DNA of 64,000 nucleotides from Bacteriovoracaceae bacterium UBA6261 (GCA_002440825.1 DJVH01000072.1:1-64000); one strand, 5' to 3'; shown: positions 34,972 to 44,611, counted from the first letter of the stretch. Notes: a model not told the origin generated them from the sequence alone. Program-made: numbers and translations.

Positions 34972-35598
34972 TTATTCTTCGACAATCAGATCGTTTTTCA
35001 ATTCATTCGGCTTATCGTTTTCACCGGCCGGAAAATAATATTCCAGCGCATCTGAGGCCGCTTTGATGGCCCCTTTAATCCCTTCGATGTGATTTCCTGA
35101 TTTTACTTTTTCAGTGAATTCACTAACGATATCATCCCAGACTTTCTGTTCAACTTTGCGGTTGATGCCGACGTCTGTAATGATTTTAATTTTCTTTTCC
35201 ATAACTGAGACAAGAATCAATACACCATTGTGGTTGGCGGTAAGATGCAGGTTGTGGTGAAAAAAAGCTTCGTAAGCTTTCTGACAAACCTCGAATTCAA
35301 TTTCTTCCTTCGTGATAAGAAGTCTTTTAATCGCAGGAACATGACCTAAAAAATAACCTACATACAATCCCGGCAGCTGAATCCACAAAAAGTAAATAGG
35401 ATTGATAATGAAAAGAGGCGAGAAATAGAGAGCGAGTGAAAATAAAAAAGAGACAATAATCGCTGCTCGAAAATGAGCGGCCGGGTAAATATCGCTGTGA
35501 TGAACAATCATCGGGACGATTTCACTCTTGGTTCTTTTTTCAGCTTCGTTAATTAAGCTTTTAATCAGGAGCCGGTCTTTTTTACTTACGATCATCAT
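34972..35598 (-). CDS. Membrane TPM-domain protein
   Basis: The 208-residue protein begins with a short TPM-like segment (EAEKRTKSEIVPMIVHHSDIYP). It then has two membrane helices (about 46-67 and 70-86) and a second TPM half (HNGVLILVSVMEKKIKIITDVGINRKV). TPM domains (YgcG/Psb32) are periplasmic alpha/beta modules of uncertain, possibly phosphatase or assembly function. Insertion of helices within the domain is the usual layout of this subfamily. It is third in the lemA-TPM-TPM unit. Confidence 0.8.
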   Translation of the reverse strand: MMIVSKKDRLLIKSLINEAEKRTKSEIVPMIVHHSDIYPAAHFRAAIIVSFLFSLALYFSPLFIINPIYFLWIQLPGLYVGYFLGHVPAIKRLLITKEEIEFEVCQKAYEAFFHHNLHLTANHNGVLILVSVMEKKIKIITDVGINRKVEQKVWDDIVSEFTEKVKSGNHIEGIKGAIKAASDALEYYFPAGENDKPNELKNDLIVEE

Positions 35599-35628
35599 AC
35601 TTTATTCTCACTTATTAATTCAAAAAAA

Positions 35629-36372
35629 TTACCAATCACTTGAAGCTCCGCCGCCGGAAAAGCCACCACCGCCTCCGGACCAGCCGCCACCGCCGCCAAA
35701 TCCACCGCCGCCTCCGCGACCGCCGAATCCTCCAAATCCTCCTCCGATGTACGGTCCACCCCGGCCTCTGCCGCTGGGAAACACGTATTGAAGAAAAATA
35801 ATTAAGGCTATCAAAACGAAGATGATAAAGCTGGAGCTTGTTTTGCGGGCGTGTCTAGGTTGAACAGCGCCGCCTTCAAAATTCAGTTCAACTCCAGCAG
35901 TTCTGGCCATGAGTGAAAGACCGAGGGCCACACCATTGTCATTGTCGCCGTCTTTAAATAAGGCGCGGACTTCCTGCAGAATGCGTTTTGATTTTAAATC
36001 AGTGATGGACCCTTCAAGGCCTCTGCCGACTTCAATGCGCATTTTGTGATCGTCTGAAACAATCAGAAATAAAGCAGCGCGGTCATCGCCTTTTTTTCCA
36101 AGCTTCCACACATCGACGACTCTGATGGAATAACCTTCAATCGATTCTCCGCCGAGCTTGGGGATGATAAGAACTTGAAACTGAATGCCGGTTTCTTTTT
36201 CAAGATTATAAAGCGCCGAGGAAATGGCCGCGCTTGCCTGTTCAGAAAGAAATCGCGATTGATCGACAACCGGACCAGTGAGCGTTGGAACGTCCAATGT
36301 TTTTTGTGCCTGGGCGTTTCCGCCCAGAAGAATAAAAAAGAAAAAGAATGAAACAATTAAAAAATTCTTCAC
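35629..36372 (-). CDS. YgcG-type TPM-domain protein with Gly-rich tail
   Basis: The 247-residue protein has a signal peptide (about residues 1-22), a TPM domain (about 28-165; VVDQSRFLSEQ, QFQVLIIP, RIEVGRGLEG), one membrane helix (about 182-195) and a Gly-rich tail of GGGGFGGGG type. This is the standard YgcG design: periplasmic TPM domain anchored to the inner membrane. Together with the adjacent lemA it forms a widely conserved pair of unknown process. Confidence 0.88.
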   Translation of the reverse strand: MKNFLIVSFFFFFILLGGNAQAQKTLDVPTLTGPVVDQSRFLSEQASAAISSALYNLEKETGIQFQVLIIPKLGGESIEGYSIRVVDVWKLGKKGDDRAALFLIVSDDHKMRIEVGRGLEGSITDLKSKRILQEVRALFKDGDNDNGVALGLSLMARTAGVELNFEGGAVQPRHARKTSSSFIIFVLIALIIFLQYVFPSGRGRGGPYIGGGFGGFGGRGGGGGFGGGGGWSGGGGGFSGGGASSDW

Positions 36373-36374
36373 GA

Positions 36375-36965
36375 TTAAAATTTAACCGCTGGAGCGTTTT
36401 GAACCTGCTCTAAATTTTCCACGGCAAATTGTGGTTTCTTTGTCATGTGAAGAAACAGGCCATTGTACCATGATGTCGGCGGCACAGTGACGAGGTTATT
36501 GAATTCTTTAATGGACTCAATATAGCGGTTGCGGGCCACTGTGATTCTGTTTTCTGTTCCTTCAAGTTGAGATTGAAGATCGCGGAAATTTTCATTGGCC
36601 TTAAGATCAGGATATTTTTCCGCAACAACCATGAGTCGGGAAAGGGCCTGAGTCAGGTTGCCTTGCGCTTGCTGGAACTTTTTCATCGTTTCGTCATTTA
36701 ATTGATCAACAGTTACGTTTACTTTTGTTGCGTTCGCGCGGGCCTCAATAACTTTTGTCAGAGTTTCCTGCTCGTGTTTTGCATATCCTTTGACGACTTC
36801 AACTAAATTAGGGATAAGATCTGCTCTTCTTTTGTATTGGTTTTGAACTTCTGCCCAGCTTGCCTCAACCTGGTTAGCAGCAGTTGGAATACTTTGCATC
36901 CCGCAAGAACTGACGAGGATAGCAATAAACAAAAGACTGAGAATTTTTGATAGTGATTTTTTCAT
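36375..36965 (-). CDS. lemA: LemA-family lipoprotein
   Basis: The 196-residue protein has a lipobox LVSSC (Cys21) and then the LemA helical domain with YKRRADLIPNLVEVVKGYAKHE and AENRIT-like ENRITVARNRYIESIKEFN. LemA proteins are membrane-anchored helical-bundle proteins of unknown function, often next to TPM-domain proteins or HtpX. Two bases separate it from the YgcG-type gene. An htpX gene is also in this window but 16 kb away. Confidence 0.92.
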   Translation of the reverse strand: MKKSLSKILSLLFIAILVSSCGMQSIPTAANQVEASWAEVQNQYKRRADLIPNLVEVVKGYAKHEQETLTKVIEARANATKVNVTVDQLNDETMKKFQQAQGNLTQALSRLMVVAEKYPDLKANENFRDLQSQLEGTENRITVARNRYIESIKEFNNLVTVPPTSWYNGLFLHMTKKPQFAVENLEQVQNAPAVKF

Positions 36966-36999
36966 AACGTCTCCTAACGAATTAAACTATACTAAGCTT

Positions 37000-39498
37000 A
37001 TGTCAAACAACCAAAAAAGTGAACTTCTCCTACCTGTAGGAAATATGAATATGTGTCTGGCGGCCATTCACAACGGCGCAGATGCAATTTATGTGGGCAT
37101 GCCTCACTTCAATGCGCGTGGACGCACGACTGATTTCTCCGTTATTGAATTAAAAGAAATGATCGAGACCTGTCATCTTTATGGCGTTAAGGTCAATCTC
37201 GCTTTTAACGTTGTGATCTTCGAATCCGAATTGCCGGATGTGGTGGACCTGTTAAAAGAAGTTCTGCCTTTAAGGCCAGATGCCATGATTGTTCAGGACG
37301 TAGGTCTGGCCCGCCTAATCCGCCAAATGGCGCCGGAGCAGGTAATCCATGGTTCAACCCAAATGACGGTGACCAATCACGAGGCCATGACCTTATTAGA
37401 TGATTTAAAAATCAAACGATTTGTACTAGGCAGGGAAGTGAGTCTGCCGGAAATGAAAGCGATCAAGGAAAAAACCGACCGCGAACTCGAAGTGTTCGTT
37501 CACGGGGCCTTGTGTGTCGCTTATTCCGGACAATGTTTTACGTCGGAATCCATTGGCGGTCGTTCGGCCAACAGAGGCCAGTGCGCTCAAAGCTGCCGTT
37601 TTGAATATGAAATGATCGTCGACGGACAAAAAATGGACTTAGGAGAGAAAAAATATCTCGTGTCTCCTAAGGATCTCTGTGGAATTGCCCAGATTCCTGA
37701 GCTCTTAGATTTAAAAATAGACAGCTTTAAAGTCGAAGGTCGTCTTAAAACTCCGGAGTATGTCGCTTCCGCTGCCAGAAATTACCGGGCGGCCATCGAT
37801 TCCAAACTTCACCATAAGAAATTTGGAGAAGACAAAATCAATGCGGCCAAACGAGAAATGGGACTGACTTATTCCCGCGGTTTTTTTACCGGATGGTTGC
37901 ATGGAGTTGATCATCAAAAACTTGTCGAAGGAACCTATGGGGCCCATAGAGGCGTTGAGATCGGAACAATTGCCTCGCTTTCCTTGAAATCTATCAAAAT
38001 CAAAACGGATTATAAAAAATTAAAAAAAGGTGACGGGATTTTGCTCGCTGGTTTTGTCAATGGAAAGAAAACTGAAGTAGGGGGGAAGCTCTACGATGTG
38101 AAATACCAGGGCGGTGAATGTGAATTATTTTTTTCAAGAGATTTTGATTTAAAAAAAGTTAAAGCGCATTTCAAAGTTTATTTTAACCACGATACAAACG
38201 TGGAAAAAGAACTCACACAATCGTTCACGGATAAAAATTTCAAAAAACGAATACCTCTTTCAGTGAAAGTCCAATCGATGGTGGGGAAACCTTTGCAGGT
38301 TACCGTCAGCGATACTCAGCATGTCGTCACAGTGTGGAGTGAAACAGCTGTTGAAGCTGCGAAAGATCGCCCGGTAGAAGCAGAAGACTTAAAAGATGAG
38401 CTTTGCGCTCTGTCGGCGACCTGTTTTATTGCCCTGGATTTTTCTTTTGAAGGTGATAAACATATTTTCATTCACCAAAAAGACCTCAAGGCGCTGAGAA
38501 GAAAATTTACAGAAGAGTTGATGAAAAAGAGAATCGAGCGACCTGCCATGCCGATCAATGATTTTAACGTTCCGGTGAAGCACCAATCAGAAAAGGCCGG
38601 GTCAAAATTCAATATTCTTCTGCGAGAGTTTAATCAGGTCAAAGACTTCCTTGGTTTTTTGCCTGAGTTGTCTGCAGAAGCACGCAACCTTTTGGGTGTG
38701 ATCTATCTCGATTATGAATTTGGAAAAGACTATGCGCAAAGTATTGCTCTGTTAAAAGAGGCCGGATTAAAAACAGGAATTGCGACCACAAGAATTTTAA
38801 AGCCCAATGAATATTACAATTTTAAAATTATTGAACGGGCCAATCCTGATGTCATTCTCTGCCGCAACCTGGGAGCTGTTCAGTATTTCAACAACAGTCA
38901 GTTTGAACTAAAAGGCGATTTCAGTTTGAATGTGACGAATTCCCTAACGGCAAATTATTTTTTATCTAAAAGATTGTCGACTGTCTGCGCTTCCTACGAT
39001 CTCAATTCAAAGCAGCTTGAAGAACTGATGGCCCAGGTTCCATCTGGTAAACTTGAAGTAACCATCCACCAGTATATGCCATCCTTTCATATGGAGCATT
39101 GTGTGTTTGCTGCCTTTCTTTCCCAGGGATCCAGTTTCCGGGATTGTGGAAAACCTTGCGAAAAACACAGAGTGGAACTCAAAGATCAGTTTGGAAATTT
39201 TCATCAGATAAAGGCCGATCAGGAATGCCGAAATACAATGTTCAATGCGACTTCACAGTCAGCAGGAAAGCTTATTCCCGAGTGGAAAGCGCATGGTCTG
39301 GCGGAATTTCGGTTTGAGGCGCTATACGAAAGAGGCAATGAGCTTAAACAAAAAATTGTGTCTTATTCTGAAATCATTCATAGTGACTCACTGGTGTATA
39401 ATGAACAAGTGCTTAAAAAACTTGGTGTCATGGAGAAGTACGGTCTTTCAGATAAAGTCTTCTTGCATAAAGAACACCAAAATCGAAAAAAAGGCTAA
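37000..39498 (+). CDS. U32-family peptidase / RlhA-like protein
   Basis: The 832-residue protein has the U32 domain in its first 300 residues (ELLLPVGNMNMCLAAIHNGADAIYVG). It has a cysteine cluster in GQCFTS...RGQCAQSCR and a downstream region like DUF3656. A second set of cysteines lies near the C-terminus (EHCVF, RDCGKPCEKH, DQECRNT). U32 proteins such as RlhA and TrhP hydroxylate rRNA or tRNA bases using prephenate-linked chemistry and probably an Fe-S cluster; classic collagenase activity is doubtful. The length and doubled Cys cluster fit the longer RlhA-like branch. Confidence 0.85.
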   Translation: MSNNQKSELLLPVGNMNMCLAAIHNGADAIYVGMPHFNARGRTTDFSVIELKEMIETCHLYGVKVNLAFNVVIFESELPDVVDLLKEVLPLRPDAMIVQDVGLARLIRQMAPEQVIHGSTQMTVTNHEAMTLLDDLKIKRFVLGREVSLPEMKAIKEKTDRELEVFVHGALCVAYSGQCFTSESIGGRSANRGQCAQSCRFEYEMIVDGQKMDLGEKKYLVSPKDLCGIAQIPELLDLKIDSFKVEGRLKTPEYVASAARNYRAAIDSKLHHKKFGEDKINAAKREMGLTYSRGFFTGWLHGVDHQKLVEGTYGAHRGVEIGTIASLSLKSIKIKTDYKKLKKGDGILLAGFVNGKKTEVGGKLYDVKYQGGECELFFSRDFDLKKVKAHFKVYFNHDTNVEKELTQSFTDKNFKKRIPLSVKVQSMVGKPLQVTVSDTQHVVTVWSETAVEAAKDRPVEAEDLKDELCALSATCFIALDFSFEGDKHIFIHQKDLKALRRKFTEELMKKRIERPAMPINDFNVPVKHQSEKAGSKFNILLREFNQVKDFLGFLPELSAEARNLLGVIYLDYEFGKDYAQSIALLKEAGLKTGIATTRILKPNEYYNFKIIERANPDVILCRNLGAVQYFNNSQFELKGDFSLNVTNSLTANYFLSKRLSTVCASYDLNSKQLEELMAQVPSGKLEVTIHQYMPSFHMEHCVFAAFLSQGSSFRDCGKPCEKHRVELKDQFGNFHQIKADQECRNTMFNATSQSAGKLIPEWKAHGLAEFRFEALYERGNELKQKIVSYSEIIHSDSLVYNEQVLKKLGVMEKYGLSDKVFLHKEHQNRKKG

Positions 39499-39582
39499 AT
39501 GCCAGGCTGAACTCTATTAACAAAATCACAATATTCTCTTCGTTGTTTCTAACGTCTTTTCGGGTTAAAAATAGTTCAAGCA

Positions 39583-40779
39583 ATGAAACAACTATTTGAT
39601 CAAAAAGATTCATACTCCACCTTCAGTGAGCAATTTCTGCGGTTGAGCGAAGACCGGTTTCGTCTTCTGGTCGCAACTGTAAAAAATTATGCCATTTTTA
39701 TGATGGACACGAACGGGCTTATTCTCACCTGGAATGAAGGTGCCAAAAAATTAAAAGGTTACGATGATAACGAAATCATCGGAAAACATTTTTCAGTTTT
39801 TTATTCTGAGGAAGAACGAAAAAACGGGAAACCAGAAAAGGAACTAGTGGAAGCAGTAAAGAACGGACAGGTTGAAGACGAAGGCTGGAGAATTAAAAAG
39901 AACGGGGAGAAATTCTGGGCCAATGTCATCATCACCCGCATGAATGACGAGAAAGGAAATTTAATAGGCTTTTCCAAAGTCACCCGCGATCTGACCCAGA
40001 GTAAAATTGAAGAAGAAAAACTTCGCAGCGCCTATAAAGAATTGAAAGACGCTGTCGAAGAAAAAACAGCTGATCTCGCAGCGGCGCTGGTTGCGCGTGA
40101 TGAATTTCTGATGATTGCTTCACACGAGCTTAAAACACCTATTACATCACTTAAATTGCGTATGCAGATAGGACTTCGCAATCTTCGTCCGGATGTTGAG
40201 AAAATGCCGACCAAAGAAGAGCTCGTTAAGTTTTATACTCAGTCACTTGAGCAAGTTGAATCTCTGGTTAAACTTGTGGATGATCTTCTGGAAGTTTCCA
40301 GGCTGCAAAGTGGTCAGTTTTCGCTGGTGAAACAAGATATTAATCTTTCTGAATTGATTCATTCAGTTTTTCAACGATTTTCTGAAGATAAAAAATTGAA
40401 ATTAAAAATCACTCCGGGAGTCATCGTCCACGCTGACAGTTACAGAATGGATCAGGTGATTTCGAATTTGTTATCCAATGCCATTAAACATGCACCTCTT
40501 TCTGAAATTGAAGTTGAGCTCAATGTTTCTCCGGATCATAAAAGGGCCTTTTTTAGCGTCAAGGATTCAGGGCCTGGGATTGAAAAAGACATGCAGGATA
40601 AAATCTTTCAACGTTTCGGAAGACTTGGTTCATATACTCACATCGGGGGAATGGGATTGGGACTCTATATGGTGAAGAAAATCGTTGAAGGGCACAGCGG
40701 AGAAATCACGCTGATGAGTGCTTCCGGTCAGGGTGCGACGTTTATTGTCTCGCTTCCTGTTAAAGAATTTCACCTTTAG
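39583..40779 (+). CDS. PAS-domain histidine kinase (soluble)
   Basis: The 398-residue kinase has a PAS domain (about 25-140, NYAIFMMDTNGLILTWNEGA), a coiled-coil, a HisKA H-box (ASHELKTPITSL) and an HATPase domain with N-box ISNLLSNAIKHAP, G1 DSGPGI and G2 GGMGLGLYMVKKI. No membrane segment is present, so it senses a cytoplasmic signal. No response regulator lies next to it. Its 3' end overlaps the convergent pseudouridine synthase gene by 20 bp. Confidence 0.92.
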   Translation: MKQLFDQKDSYSTFSEQFLRLSEDRFRLLVATVKNYAIFMMDTNGLILTWNEGAKKLKGYDDNEIIGKHFSVFYSEEERKNGKPEKELVEAVKNGQVEDEGWRIKKNGEKFWANVIITRMNDEKGNLIGFSKVTRDLTQSKIEEEKLRSAYKELKDAVEEKTADLAAALVARDEFLMIASHELKTPITSLKLRMQIGLRNLRPDVEKMPTKEELVKFYTQSLEQVESLVKLVDDLLEVSRLQSGQFSLVKQDINLSELIHSVFQRFSEDKKLKLKITPGVIVHADSYRMDQVISNLLSNAIKHAPLSEIEVELNVSPDHKRAFFSVKDSGPGIEKDMQDKIFQRFGRLGSYTHIGGMGLGLYMVKKIVEGHSGEITLMSASGQGATFIVSLPVKEFHL

Positions 40780-41320
40780 AGATTTCTCTGTATTCACCAG
40801 GGGCAAGATTTCCCAGCGAAAGTTTACCAATTTTCACTCTTATTAACCGGAGAGTCGGAAAACCGACAGCGGCCGTCATTCGTCTGACCTGGCGGTTTTT
40901 ACCTTCAGTTAATTCAATTTCAATCCAGCAGGTAGGAATCGTTTTGCGAAAGCGCACCGGTGGATCTCTTTCAGGAATTTCCGGCCGAGGATCGAGTACG
41001 CGTGCCTTACACGGTTTCGTTTTGTAATCGCCGATCAATACTCCTGCTTGAAGTTTTTTCAGAGCATCCGCAGTTGGAATATTCTCGACCTGCACCCAAT
41101 AAGTTTTAACTTTATCATGAATAGGATTTAACAATCTATCGATGAGCACACCATCATTGGTGAGAAGAAGTAATCCTTCCGAGTCTTTATCAAGCCGGCC
41201 GCACGCATACACGTCTTTTGGCAAATTAAATACGGAAAGAGTTTCATTCAGGTTATCAGAAGTAAACTGACTTAAAATTCCATAAGGCTTATTAAAGGCT
41301 AGGTAGAGAAGTTTTTTCAT
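40760..41320 (-). CDS. rluE: RsuA/RluE-family pseudouridine synthase
   Basis: The 186-residue enzyme lacks an S4 domain. It has the family pattern LAFNKPYGILSQF, the catalytic ACGRLDKDSEGLLLLTNDG with its Asp, and GKNRQVRRMTAAVG. Size and lack of S4 match RluE (23S rRNA U2457). I chose the ATG at the N-terminal strand; a start at 41350 would overlap the divergent MFS gene. RluE versus another RsuA-group target cannot be settled. Confidence 0.85.
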   Translation of the reverse strand: MKKLLYLAFNKPYGILSQFTSDNLNETLSVFNLPKDVYACGRLDKDSEGLLLLTNDGVLIDRLLNPIHDKVKTYWVQVENIPTADALKKLQAGVLIGDYKTKPCKARVLDPRPEIPERDPPVRFRKTIPTCWIEIELTEGKNRQVRRMTAAVGFPTLRLIRVKIGKLSLGNLAPGEYREISKGEIL

Positions 41321-41335
41321 GCTTAGAATAGTTTC

Positions 41336-42610
41336 ATGAACTTTAGACAAACTGTAAAGTTAAGTCATTTCGAAGGTGGTCTCTATGCTCTGATGGTTGC
41401 TTCAACAGAGTCGTTTCTGTTTTACTATGCCGTCAGACAAAACGTCACAGCGTTTGAACTGGCCATTCTCACAACAGTTCCGCTTTTTCTAGGCGCCCTC
41501 GCTCAATTTTTTATTCCCAAGCTCATAAGTGAAAAGCATTTAGGTGCGGGAATAGTGTGGGCGATTCTCATTCAGATCATGGGGGTCTGCGGAATTCTTT
41601 ACAACGTTGCTGTTCATTTCAGTTACACTTCAATGCTTGCTTTCACCTGCGTGCATTTCATCGGAGGCCTTTTAACCAATCCTCTCTGGATTGACTGGGC
41701 CGCGAGAATTATTCCCAAAAGAAATTTCAGAAAATATATGGCGGGACGTTCGAGCTACACCTGGTATCTGATTTTATTTTTCTATCTCTCAATGGCGCTT
41801 CTCGCCCAATACACGGACTGGTTTCATCTCGTGTATATTTTTGCCATTGGGGCCGTGGCAAGACTTTGCTCTTTAGGGCTGCAGACACTTATCATCCGTG
41901 GAGAATTTTCTTCCAGATTAAAAGCAGAGGCGATTGCCAAGAGCAAAGACCATGAACACGTTAAACATCATGAGATGCCGAAAGATCTAAAAGATTACAT
42001 AAGAACTTTTATGATCTGGACCGCCATTTTTAAATTCGGAACAAATGTGTGTTCACCTTTTTTTGTTCCCTATATGCTGGATGATTTAAAGCTCTCGATG
42101 CTTCATTATGTGATTCTTTCCAGTATTCCTTTTTTTGGACGCGCTTTATTTTTTAACCGCTGGGGAAAGGCGGGGAAAAGTTATGCGGCCTTTTTTGGCA
42201 TTCAGCTCACCATGCTTTATATCGCTTTTACACCGCTGGTATGGATCATGACCCGTTCGTATTTTGCCCTTATTTTTCTGGAAGTGATTTCAGGAATTGC
42301 CTGGGGAGGGTATGAACTCAATCAAGTTTTGATGATTCAAAATTTCGTCGACAATTCCATGAAAGAGGGAAGCCGCGTGCTTTTGGGCATTCATATGGCG
42401 CTTTCAAATTTTTTTGGGGTTTTGGGGGCCATTACCGGGGCCCTGCTTTTGGAAATGAAATTCACCTTCTATGAAGTCTTCTGGGTCTCTTCCGGGCTTC
42501 GCTTTTTCCTGGCCTTTGTTCTTATCTACAAAGCGTCAAGTATGCGTAAAAGTGATTTTACTGCGAAGCACTTTAGGACTTATGTCAGAAACCTCTTGCC
42601 ACATACCTAA
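41336..42610 (+). CDS. MFS transporter
   Basis: The 424-residue protein has about twelve membrane helices in two halves with a charged central loop (KDHEHVKHHEMPKDLKDY). It fits the major facilitator superfamily in general shape; no substrate motif is recognised. Its start lies only 15 bp from that of the divergent rluE-like gene, so the promoters overlap the coding starts. Confidence 0.8.
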   Translation: MNFRQTVKLSHFEGGLYALMVASTESFLFYYAVRQNVTAFELAILTTVPLFLGALAQFFIPKLISEKHLGAGIVWAILIQIMGVCGILYNVAVHFSYTSMLAFTCVHFIGGLLTNPLWIDWAARIIPKRNFRKYMAGRSSYTWYLILFFYLSMALLAQYTDWFHLVYIFAIGAVARLCSLGLQTLIIRGEFSSRLKAEAIAKSKDHEHVKHHEMPKDLKDYIRTFMIWTAIFKFGTNVCSPFFVPYMLDDLKLSMLHYVILSSIPFFGRALFFNRWGKAGKSYAAFFGIQLTMLYIAFTPLVWIMTRSYFALIFLEVISGIAWGGYELNQVLMIQNFVDNSMKEGSRVLLGIHMALSNFFGVLGAITGALLLEMKFTFYEVFWVSSGLRFFLAFVLIYKASSMRKSDFTAKHFRTYVRNLLPHT

Positions 42611-42651
42611 GAGAATTGCGACAATGCCCTATCAAATTTGTAGGGTTAAAC

Positions 42652-42915
42652 ATGTTTAAACGACTTGCAATAATAGGCCTTCTTATGGCCGTCATTTTTG
42701 CGACTGTAACAGAAGCAAAAACGAAAAAAACAAAAGCGACTGCAAAAAGCAGATCGTCTCGTCAGTTTAAACCTGCAAAACACTCCCGCAAATCTCGCCG
42801 TTTTAAAAATCGTGGAAACGGCCCCGACTTAAAATCAATTACAACCGAGTCGCCTTATAAAGAAGATCCTTCAAATGGCGTCACTCCGGTAGAAACAAAA
42901 CAACCTGGACTATAA
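42652..42915 (+). CDS. Small secreted, strongly cationic protein
   Basis: The 87-residue precursor has a signal peptide (about residues 1-19, ending TEA). A Lys/Arg/Ser-rich stretch follows (KTKKTKATAKS through KSRRFKNRG) and then a short acidic, Pro-containing end. No cysteine is present. The cationic part should bind nucleic acid, LPS or peptidoglycan. Family unknown. I chose the ATG after AGGG; an upstream start at 42616 would mask the signal peptide. The next secreted-protein gene follows after nine bases. Confidence 0.65.
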   Translation: MFKRLAIIGLLMAVIFATVTEAKTKKTKATAKSRSSRQFKPAKHSRKSRRFKNRGNGPDLKSITTESPYKEDPSNGVTPVETKQPGL

Positions 42916-42924
42916 GAGGTAACA

Positions 42925-43356
42925 ATGAAAAAACTTTTAGCAGTATTAATTCTCGCGCTCCCATTGGGAAGTTTTGCTTCAACAATCATCACATTTCAGT
43001 GTAAATCAGCTGAAATCGAAGGTGTTCACAAATTCGATGCAAAAGGTGTCGTCGCAGTTGATGAATATAATAAAGTTGATGGTGTGATTTCTCTTCAAGT
43101 GCAAAAAGCTCAGGCACCGGATTCAGTTCAGGTTTTTGAAGAAATTAAAGTCAACGGAACTCTACAGCACTTTGAACCAGGTGATTTAGTTCCTACTTCA
43201 TTTGAGCAGCTCACACTTTTTACGAGAGAAACTTATGTCAAGTCGATGAATCTTCTTCTCGGCTTTAAAGTCGAAAGTGCTTCTCAGGTTTTCACCATCG
43301 ACAATTTTCTCTACAGATCAAATTGCTATATTGTTGATTCAGTCAGCAAAAACTAA
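42925..43356 (+). CDS. Secreted protein of unknown function
   Basis: The 143-residue precursor has a signal peptide (ends SFAST, about residue 18). The mature part has two cysteines (FQCKS and SNCYI) near its two ends, suggesting one disulfide closing a small beta domain. Family unknown. AGAGG supplies the ribosome-binding site. It shares a transcript with the cationic protein and is followed by an intrinsic terminator. Confidence 0.65.
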   Translation: MKKLLAVLILALPLGSFASTIITFQCKSAEIEGVHKFDAKGVVAVDEYNKVDGVISLQVQKAQAPDSVQVFEEIKVNGTLQHFEPGDLVPTSFEQLTLFTRETYVKSMNLLLGFKVESASQVFTIDNFLYRSNCYIVDSVSKN

Positions 43357-43372
43357 AATAAAAAATGAATGG

Positions 43373-43398
43373 GGCCTGCTTTAGCGGGCCTTTTTTTT
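43373..43398 (+). terminator. Intrinsic terminator
   Basis: GGCCTGC and GCGGGCC form a seven-base-pair stem (one G-T pair) with a four-base loop, followed by eight T. It ends the small secreted-protein operon and touches the end of the convergent kinase gene. Confidence 0.85.
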
Positions 43399-44611
43399 AG
43401 CTAAAACTCACGTAAAAAGTAGATCCCTTTCCAGGCTCACTTTCAACCCAGATTTGGCCCCCGTGGGCCTTGATAATTTCTTTTGAAATATAAAGTCCTA
43501 GTCCAAGTCCTTTGCCTTTACTGGTTTCAGTTGCGCGTTCAAAGCGATTAAAAATTTTATCCTGCATATCTTTCACAATGCCCATGCCATGATCTTTAAT
43601 AGAAAGGCGCAATTCTGATTCAAGAGAATCGAGGCGTATGATTATAGGTTTTCCTTCACCGTAGCGAAGAGCATTCGTCAGAAGGTTAGTAAGGACTTGC
43701 TCAATTCGGATCGGATCAAGAAGAAGCTTGGATTCCTGGCAAAGTTCAATAGAAGGCGGAGAAACTTTTGCTTCTTCAAACTGCGGAATGAGGCGGTTGA
43801 CGACTTCCACAATCAAATCGCACAGATTCACATCTTTTAAATTCAATTCCAGTTTTCCTGAGGTAATCCTGGAAATATCGAGCATTTCATCTACAAGTGA
43901 AACCAGCTTGCGTGTTTGCTTTTGAATTCCTTCCATCGTCTGCTTGATCTCTTCAATTGAAATCTTTTCTACGTTGCTTCTTTCAAGTGAACGAAGCTGT
44001 TTTTGAACTTGAAGATTCATTACGGAAAGAGGATTTTTCAGCTCGTGACTTGCAATGGAAAAAAACATTTCGCGATCCCGGACGGCTTCACTTAGAGCTG
44101 TTTCAATCGCTTTTCGTTCTTCGATTTCAGCCTCAATCGCATCTGTATGTTTTTTTGAAAGGACTTTTTCCGTGATGTCTTCCACGTGATGAATGAGATA
44201 AAGAATTTTTGACCTGGCCTCATCGAACACCGGAACATTCAAAGGGCTCCAATAGCGAACTTCAAAGGATTCAGGTTGTCCTGCAACCGGAATATCATAT
44301 TTTTGCGTGGCCATTCGATCCGGTTTTTTGGTCGCTAAAACTTTCTTTAGCGACATACTGAGATTTTTCACTCCTGTGGCCTTTGGATCATGAGGATTAT
44401 CAGGAAAGACTTCAAAAATGCCCCGTCCGAGTATTTCTTCGCGTTTTGTCGCAGTTGCATGAAGGTAAGCATCATTAACGGCCGTTATGATAAATTCTGG
44501 AGTCAAAATCAGATAAGGTGCTGGAGTTGATTCAAAGATGGCCTTGGCGTCATAAACAGGTGCGCCTTTTTTTAAGCGATGATGTGATGAATGAGTGTTC
44601 TCAGTATTCAT
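43397..44611 (-). CDS. PAS-domain histidine kinase (soluble)
   Basis: The 404-residue kinase has a PAS domain (about 25-150; ESTPAPYLILTPEFIITAVND), a coiled-coil, H-box ASHELKNPLSVM, N-box LTNLLTNALRYG and G2 GKGLGLGLYISKEI. No membrane helix is seen. It resembles the kinase 2.6 kb upstream in layout but is not a close copy. No receiver gene adjoins, so the partner regulator is elsewhere. Confidence 0.92.
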   Translation of the reverse strand: MNTENTHSSHHRLKKGAPVYDAKAIFESTPAPYLILTPEFIITAVNDAYLHATATKREEILGRGIFEVFPDNPHDPKATGVKNLSMSLKKVLATKKPDRMATQKYDIPVAGQPESFEVRYWSPLNVPVFDEARSKILYLIHHVEDITEKVLSKKHTDAIEAEIEERKAIETALSEAVRDREMFFSIASHELKNPLSVMNLQVQKQLRSLERSNVEKISIEEIKQTMEGIQKQTRKLVSLVDEMLDISRITSGKLELNLKDVNLCDLIVEVVNRLIPQFEEAKVSPPSIELCQESKLLLDPIRIEQVLTNLLTNALRYGEGKPIIIRLDSLESELRLSIKDHGMGIVKDMQDKIFNRFERATETSKGKGLGLGLYISKEIIKAHGGQIWVESEPGKGSTFYVSFS

